The notes under the pieces: generated by a model
Told to the model about the DNA's origin: nothing
Seen by the model: only the letters and a program-made list of their open reading frames with translations
Databases searched by the model: none
Shown: piece by piece, positions 13,046-16,520 of the stretch
How positions within the stretch are numbered: the first letter of the stretch is position 1
How the letters are laid out: the number at the start of each line of letters is the position of its first letter
Made by a program: the position numbers and the translations under genes
Source: CAYHGV01 sp964356135
GTDB lineage: Bacteria > Hydrothermota > Tepidihabitantia > CAYHGV01
Reading direction: 5' to 3'
Assembly: GCA_964356135.1 (NCBI GenBank)
Contig: CAYHGV010000066.1
Coordinates: 1 to 16,520 of the forward strand
DNA length: 16,520 bases

Positions 13046-15031
13046 TCAGCGCCTTTTCAGTGCTTGTTCGTCAAGTTCGTTTCTTAATTTTCTTATTTTA
13101 TCCCGAAGCACCGCTGCTTTTTCGAATTCAAGGAGTGAGGCGGCGCGATTCATTTCTTCTTTCAGTTTTGCCAAAAGCTCGACCTTATCGGTTTCTTCTT
13201 CGATTTCAGTATCAATTTCCACATGTTTCGAATCGGCGACCATCGTTGTCCGCATCACCTGGTCGATCGATTTGGTGATACTCGTTGGCACAATCCCGTG
13301 GGTGCGGTTGTAGTCGAGCTGTTTTCGCCGTCGCCGCTCGGTTTCGGCAAGCGCCCGGCGGATTGACCGGGTTATCTCGTCGGCATACATGATGACCTCG
13401 CCGTGGACATTACGGGCGGCACGGCCGGCAGTCTGAATCAATGACCGCTCGTTACGCAAAAATCCTTCTTTATCGGCATCGAGGATTGCCACCAATGAAA
13501 CCTCGGGCAAGTCGAGCCCTTCGCGCAAGAGGTTAATGCCGACCAGCACATCGAACTCGCCCAGTCTCAAGCCTCGCAAAATTTCGACCCGTTCGATGGC
13601 ATCGATCTCGGAGTGCATATACTTGACCCGCAGTCCCATCTCCGCCAGATACTCGGCTAAATCTTCCGCCATTCTTTTCGTCAACGTCGTTACCAGCGTC
13701 CGTTCATTCTGTTCAACTCGTTTTTTTACCTCGTTGATCAAATCGTCAATCTGTCCTTCGGTCGGCTTAATCGTAATCTTCGGGTCGACCAATCCGGTCG
13801 GCCGAACAACCTGTTCCACGATCCTGCCGCGGGAACGTTCGATTTCATAGTCAGCCGGGGTTGCCGAGGTGAAAATCACCTGGTTTAAAAGCATCTCGAA
13901 TTCGTTGAATTTCAAAGGCCGGTTATCTAACGCCGACGGCAACCGGAAACCGTGTTCGACCAGGACTTCTTTGCGCGAGCGGTCTCCAAGATACATCCCT
14001 CCAATCTGGGGCACGGTTGCGTGGGATTCGTCAATGATCATCAGATAATCATTCGGGAAATAATCGAGAAGGCAATACGGTCGTTCACCCGGCTGCCGGT
14101 TCGACAGGTGCCGGGAATAGTTTTCGACGCCTGGACAGTAGCCGACTTCTTTGAGCATTTCCAAATCAAATTTCGTTCTGGTTTTAAGCCGCTCCGCCTC
14201 CAGGAGCTTGCCCTGGGTGGTAAACGCCTGGAGCCGTTCTTCGAGTTCGGCTTCGATATTTTTTATCGCCTGGTTGATCCGGTCAGGATTGGTTAAAAAG
14301 TGCTTTGCCGGATAGATGACCAGCCGTTCGCGCCGCTCGAGGATATCGCCTTTTAAGGGGTCGAAGATCGAAATGCGGTCGATGGTTTCGCCGGTAAACT
14401 CGATTCGGACGCCGTAATCACGATGCGATGGATGGACTTCGACGACGTCGCCCCGCACCCGGAAGGTAGAGCGCCGGAAGTCAAGGTCGTTGCGGGAATA
14501 CTGGAGGCCGATGAGTCTTTCCAACAGTGCCTCGCGGTTGAGCTCCTGGGTAATCTCAATCGGGATAAGGGAATCTTTAAACTCCCAGGGCTCGCCCAGG
14601 TTGTAAATGCAGGAGACCGAGGCGACAATCAGGACATCTTTACGCTCGATCAGGCTGGAGGTGGCGCCGAGCCGGAGCCGTTCAATCTCTTCATTAATAG
14701 AAGCATCTTTTTCGATATACAAATCTACTTCCGGCACGTAGGCTTCGGGCTGGTAGTAATCATAATACGAGATAAAATACTCGACCGCATTTTCGGGAAA
14801 GAACTGTTTGAACTCGCCGTAGAGCTGGGCGGCTAATGTTTTATTATGAGAAATAACGATCGTCGGCTTCTGGACGTTCTGGATGACATTGGCAATGGCG
14901 TAAGTTTTGCCCGAGCCGGTAACGCCTAACAGGGTCTGGTACTTGGAGCCGTTGGTTACGCCTTCGGTTAATGCGGCAATCGCCTCGGGCTGGTCGCCGG
15001 TCGGTTTGTAGGGTGCAACGAGTTTGAACAT
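13046..15031 (-). CDS. uvrB: Excinuclease ABC subunit B
   Basis: A full-length 661-residue UvrB, the damage-verifying helicase-like subunit of nucleotide excision repair. Walker A is GVTGSGKT (36-43), the DNA-clamping beta-hairpin is YYDYYQPEAYVP (89-100), the DESH box is at 334-337, helicase motifs V and VI appear as GINLLREGLDLPEVSLVAIL and QTAGRAARN, and the C-terminal UVR domain that contacts UvrC spans about 622-657 (LLEFEKAAVLRDKIRKLR). No key residue is missing. The start at ATG 15031 is supported by the start of homologues (FKLVAPYKPTGDQPEAI) and by a promoter whose -10 box ends 6 bases upstream. It is divergent from mnmA and heads a probable operon with nadC and the propeller gene. 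Confidence 0.97.
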   Translation of the reverse strand: MFKLVAPYKPTGDQPEAIAALTEGVTNGSKYQTLLGVTGSGKTYAIANVIQNVQKPTIVISHNKTLAAQLYGEFKQFFPENAVEYFISYYDYYQPEAYVPEVDLYIEKDASINEEIERLRLGATSSLIERKDVLIVASVSCIYNLGEPWEFKDSLIPIEITQELNREALLERLIGLQYSRNDLDFRRSTFRVRGDVVEVHPSHRDYGVRIEFTGETIDRISIFDPLKGDILERRERLVIYPAKHFLTNPDRINQAIKNIEAELEERLQAFTTQGKLLEAERLKTRTKFDLEMLKEVGYCPGVENYSRHLSNRQPGERPYCLLDYFPNDYLMIIDESHATVPQIGGMYLGDRSRKEVLVEHGFRLPSALDNRPLKFNEFEMLLNQVIFTSATPADYEIERSRGRIVEQVVRPTGLVDPKITIKPTEGQIDDLINEVKKRVEQNERTLVTTLTKRMAEDLAEYLAEMGLRVKYMHSEIDAIERVEILRGLRLGEFDVLVGINLLREGLDLPEVSLVAILDADKEGFLRNERSLIQTAGRAARNVHGEVIMYADEITRSIRRALAETERRRRKQLDYNRTHGIVPTSITKSIDQVMRTTMVADSKHVEIDTEIEEETDKVELLAKLKEEMNRAASLLEFEKAAVLRDKIRKLRNELDEQALKRR

Positions 15032-15037
15032 GATTTT

Positions 15038-15065
15038 ACTATAGATTTTTCTACCCGATTGTCAA
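15038..15065 (-). promoter_or_regulatory. uvrB promoter, predicted leaderless
   Basis: On the minus strand, TTGACA (15065-15060), a 16-base spacer and TATAGT (15043-15038) are followed by 6 bases and ATG 15031. Transcription should begin at the start codon. No Shine-Dalgarno site is present. Confidence 0.7.
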
Positions 15066-15126
15066 GCGCTCGGGTTTCTGATTTCTTAACAGATTTTGGC
15101 GTTAGATTGCCCACTTTTCTACCGAT

Positions 15127-15146
15127 AACAGGTCTAAAGACCTGTT
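15127..15146. repeat. Palindrome AACAGGTCT-AA-AGACCTGTT
   Basis: Perfect 9-base arms with a 2-base centre, followed by TCTACAA. It lies in the gap between the divergent genes uvrB and mnmA, upstream of both promoters. Confidence 0.75.
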
Positions 15147-15178
15147 TCTACAATGAATAACCGACTATATACTGTTGA

Positions 15179-15198
15179 AACCGACCTTCAGGTCGGTT
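15179..15198. repeat. Palindrome AACCGACCT-TC-AGGTCGGTT
   Basis: Perfect 9-base arms with a 2-base centre. On its left is CTGTTGA, which on the other strand reads TCAACAG, similar to the TCTACAA tail of the neighbouring copy, so the two copies face each other. The arm sequence differs from the copy at 15127. Confidence 0.75.
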
Positions 15199-15249
15199 AG
15201 GTCTTAACTGCTAGTCAATATAAGTGGTAAAAACCCAGTTTGGCTGAGC

Positions 15250-15277
15250 TTGACTTTAGCGATTGACATTCTAAAAT
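15250..15277 (+). promoter_or_regulatory. mnmA promoter, predicted leaderless
   Basis: TTGACT (15250-15255), a 16-base spacer and TAAAAT (15272-15277) lie 6 bases before ATG 15284. A second -35-like TTGACA at 15263 has no suitable -10 box downstream. Confidence 0.65.
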
Positions 15278-15283
15278 CACTTT

Positions 15284-16354
15284 ATGAAAGACCGGGTTTT
15301 GGTGGCGATGTCGGGCGGGGTCGATTCGTCGGTGGCGGCGGCGCTTTTGAAAAAACGGGGTTATGAAGTCGTCGGCGTAACAATGCAGCTTTTGCCGCAA
15401 TCCGAAGAAGGAGGGGTGAAGACCTGCTGCGGGCTGTCAGGGATTGAAGATGCACGCCGGGTGGCGGCCGAACTTGGCATTCCCCATTATGTGCTGAATT
15501 TCCGTGAAATTTTTGCCAGGGAGGTAATTGACAATTTTATTCGAGAGTATAAAGCGGGGCGGACCCCGAACCCCTGCATCCGCTGTAATAAGTTCATTAA
15601 ATTCGGCGAGCTGTTTAAAAAAGCGGACGAGTTGAAAGCGCACTATATCGCCACCGGCCATTATGCCCGGATTGAGAAAGACGGGCGTTTTCGGCTCAAA
15701 CGGGGAAGCGATTACGACCGCGACCAGTCCTATTTTTTGTACAGCCTGGACCAGCACCAGCTCGGGCGTATTCTTTTTCCGTTGGGTGAGTTATCCAAGA
15801 CCGAAACCCGGGCGGTTGCCCATGAACTGGGTTTACGGGTTGCGAAAAAGCCGGCAAGCCAGGAGATTTGTTTCGTTACCGACGATGATTATGGGAGATT
15901 TTTAAAAAGTTTGGCACCGGATGCTGTAAAGCCGGGCTTCATCTATGATACCCAGGGGAATTATCTGGGAAAGCACAAAGGGATTGCCTTCTATACCGTT
16001 GGCCAGCGGAAGGGATTCCGGATCGCATTAGGAAAGCGAATGTATGTCGTCGCTATTAATCCGTTTGAGAATACGATAATCTTAGGTGAAGAAAAAGACG
16101 GCTACGGCGAGGAATTGTTTGCCGAAGACATCAACCTTATTGGTATTGACCGGCTTGATGGTGAACTAAAGGTCAAAGCCAAAATCCGTCATGCGATGGA
16201 GGCAGCGGATGCGGTTGTTGAGCCTTATGACAATAATCGAATCCGGGTGCAATTTTTAAAACCTCAGTGGGCAATCACCCCGGGCCAGGCGGTCGTATGC
16301 TATGACGGGGATTTTGTCGTCGTCGGCGGAACGATAACTAAAAAAATAGAATGA
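15284..16354 (+). CDS. mnmA: tRNA-specific 2-thiouridylase
   Basis: A full-length 356-residue MnmA, which activates U34 of Lys, Glu and Gln tRNAs with ATP and installs sulfur at position 2. The PP-loop is SGGVDSS (10-16). The catalytic cysteine pair is C98 in NPCIRCNKFIKFG and C196 in ASQEICFV. TGHYARI (124-130) and the C-terminal barrel segments (YTVGQRKGF and the closing VVVGGTI) are all present. The start at ATG 15284 matches family N-termini (RVLVAMSGGVDSS) and has no Shine-Dalgarno site, fitting the promoter immediately upstream. KTCCGLSGIEDARRVA near residues 46-61 is a variant of the usual segment, with two adjacent cysteines. Confidence 0.97.
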   Translation: MKDRVLVAMSGGVDSSVAAALLKKRGYEVVGVTMQLLPQSEEGGVKTCCGLSGIEDARRVAAELGIPHYVLNFREIFAREVIDNFIREYKAGRTPNPCIRCNKFIKFGELFKKADELKAHYIATGHYARIEKDGRFRLKRGSDYDRDQSYFLYSLDQHQLGRILFPLGELSKTETRAVAHELGLRVAKKPASQEICFVTDDDYGRFLKSLAPDAVKPGFIYDTQGNYLGKHKGIAFYTVGQRKGFRIALGKRMYVVAINPFENTIILGEEKDGYGEELFAEDINLIGIDRLDGELKVKAKIRHAMEAADAVVEPYDNNRIRVQFLKPQWAITPGQAVVCYDGDFVVVGGTITKKIE

Positions 16355-16380
16355 GAGAAATTCTAAAACCTAAATTCGAA

Positions 16381-16401
16381 TCCGCCACGCAGTATGGCGG
16401 A
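16381..16401. repeat. TCCGCCA-N7-TGGCGGA hairpin, copy D
   Basis: Seven-base arms and a 7-base loop, 26 bases after the mnmA stop and directly abutting the next inverted repeat. Confidence 0.7.
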
Positions 16402-16465
16402 CTAAACAAATTCAAAAATCGAAGACCAAAAATTCAAAACCGTTTGGATTTTGGTTATTGTTTAG
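16402..16465. repeat. 64-base AT-rich inverted-repeat element
   Basis: Outer arms CTAAACAA (16402-16409) and TTGTTTAG (16458-16465) and inner arms ACCAAAA (16425-16431) and TTTTGGT (16449-16455) are complementary. The interior is made of AATTCAAAA-like units. No coding frame is present. Confidence 0.6.
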
Positions 16466-16480
16466 GGGTTGATTGCCAAA

Positions 16481-16513
16481 TGAATTTGAGCACCCTGGAT
16501 TTGCTCAAATTCA
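16481..16513. repeat. Hairpin near window end
   Basis: TGAATTTGAGC (16481-16491) and GCTCAAATTCA (16503-16513) are perfect 11-base arms with an 11-base loop. It could be a transcript-end hairpin for mnmA or belong to a gene beyond the window. Confidence 0.5.
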
Positions 16514-16520
16514 ATGATTT

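Noticed and set aside
13952..14836. Plus-strand frames of 114 and 137 codons opposite uvrB
   Set aside because: They are shadows of the conserved uvrB sequence and have no start signals of their own.

Overview
The window is bacterial chromosome from an organism I cannot name with certainty. Signal-peptide proteins, a DUF3160/YARHG protein, an LVIVD-type propeller, a DUF3795 protein and a heavy load of intergenic palindromic repeats resemble uncultured lineages of the WOR-3/Stahlbacteria kind. That is an impression from gene content, not a demonstrated assignment. Housekeeping genes (uvrB, nadC, mnmA) are intact, so this is chromosome rather than a plasmid or phage.

Layout. (1) Bases 1-2540 look like an accessory region: the 3' end of a radC-like gene, a small unknown gene with a strong ribosome binding site, about 500 bases of weak or decayed coding sequence, a 244-residue protein with an HNH/treble-clef-like zinc-binding N-terminus, and a hicBA toxin-antitoxin pair on the minus strand. 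(2) Bases 2541-5760 alternate genes with dense repeat clusters: a two-domain acetyltransferase whose linker is an in-frame purine-rich repeat, an AlkD-type DNA alkylation repair protein, and a small exported protein overlapping it by 4 bases. (3) Bases 5808-10498 hold a secreted DUF3160 protein, then a run of four plus-strand genes: acetyltransferase, membrane-anchored methyltransferase, Cys-containing acetyltransferase and 17-cysteine DUF3795 protein. (4) Bases 10499-11101 are gene-free, with a possible gene relic and several palindromes. (5) Bases 11102-15031 on the minus strand form a probable uvrB-nadC-propeller operon, read right to left. (6) mnmA diverges from uvrB and is followed by more repeats to the window end.

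Two things stand out. First, hicB, alkD, uvrB and mnmA each have TTGAC(A/T), exactly 16 bases, a TANNNT-like -10 box, and then the ATG only 5-9 bases later. Transcripts would start at or within a few bases of the start codon, implying leaderless mRNAs for operon-leading genes, whereas some other genes use good Shine-Dalgarno sites. Second, the intergenic spaces hold at least four distinct families of small inverted repeats. Three of them differ in arm sequence between copies while keeping the arms complementary or the spacer length fixed, which points to selection on, or copying of, a folded structure. No CRISPR array, rRNA, tRNA or intact transposase was found.
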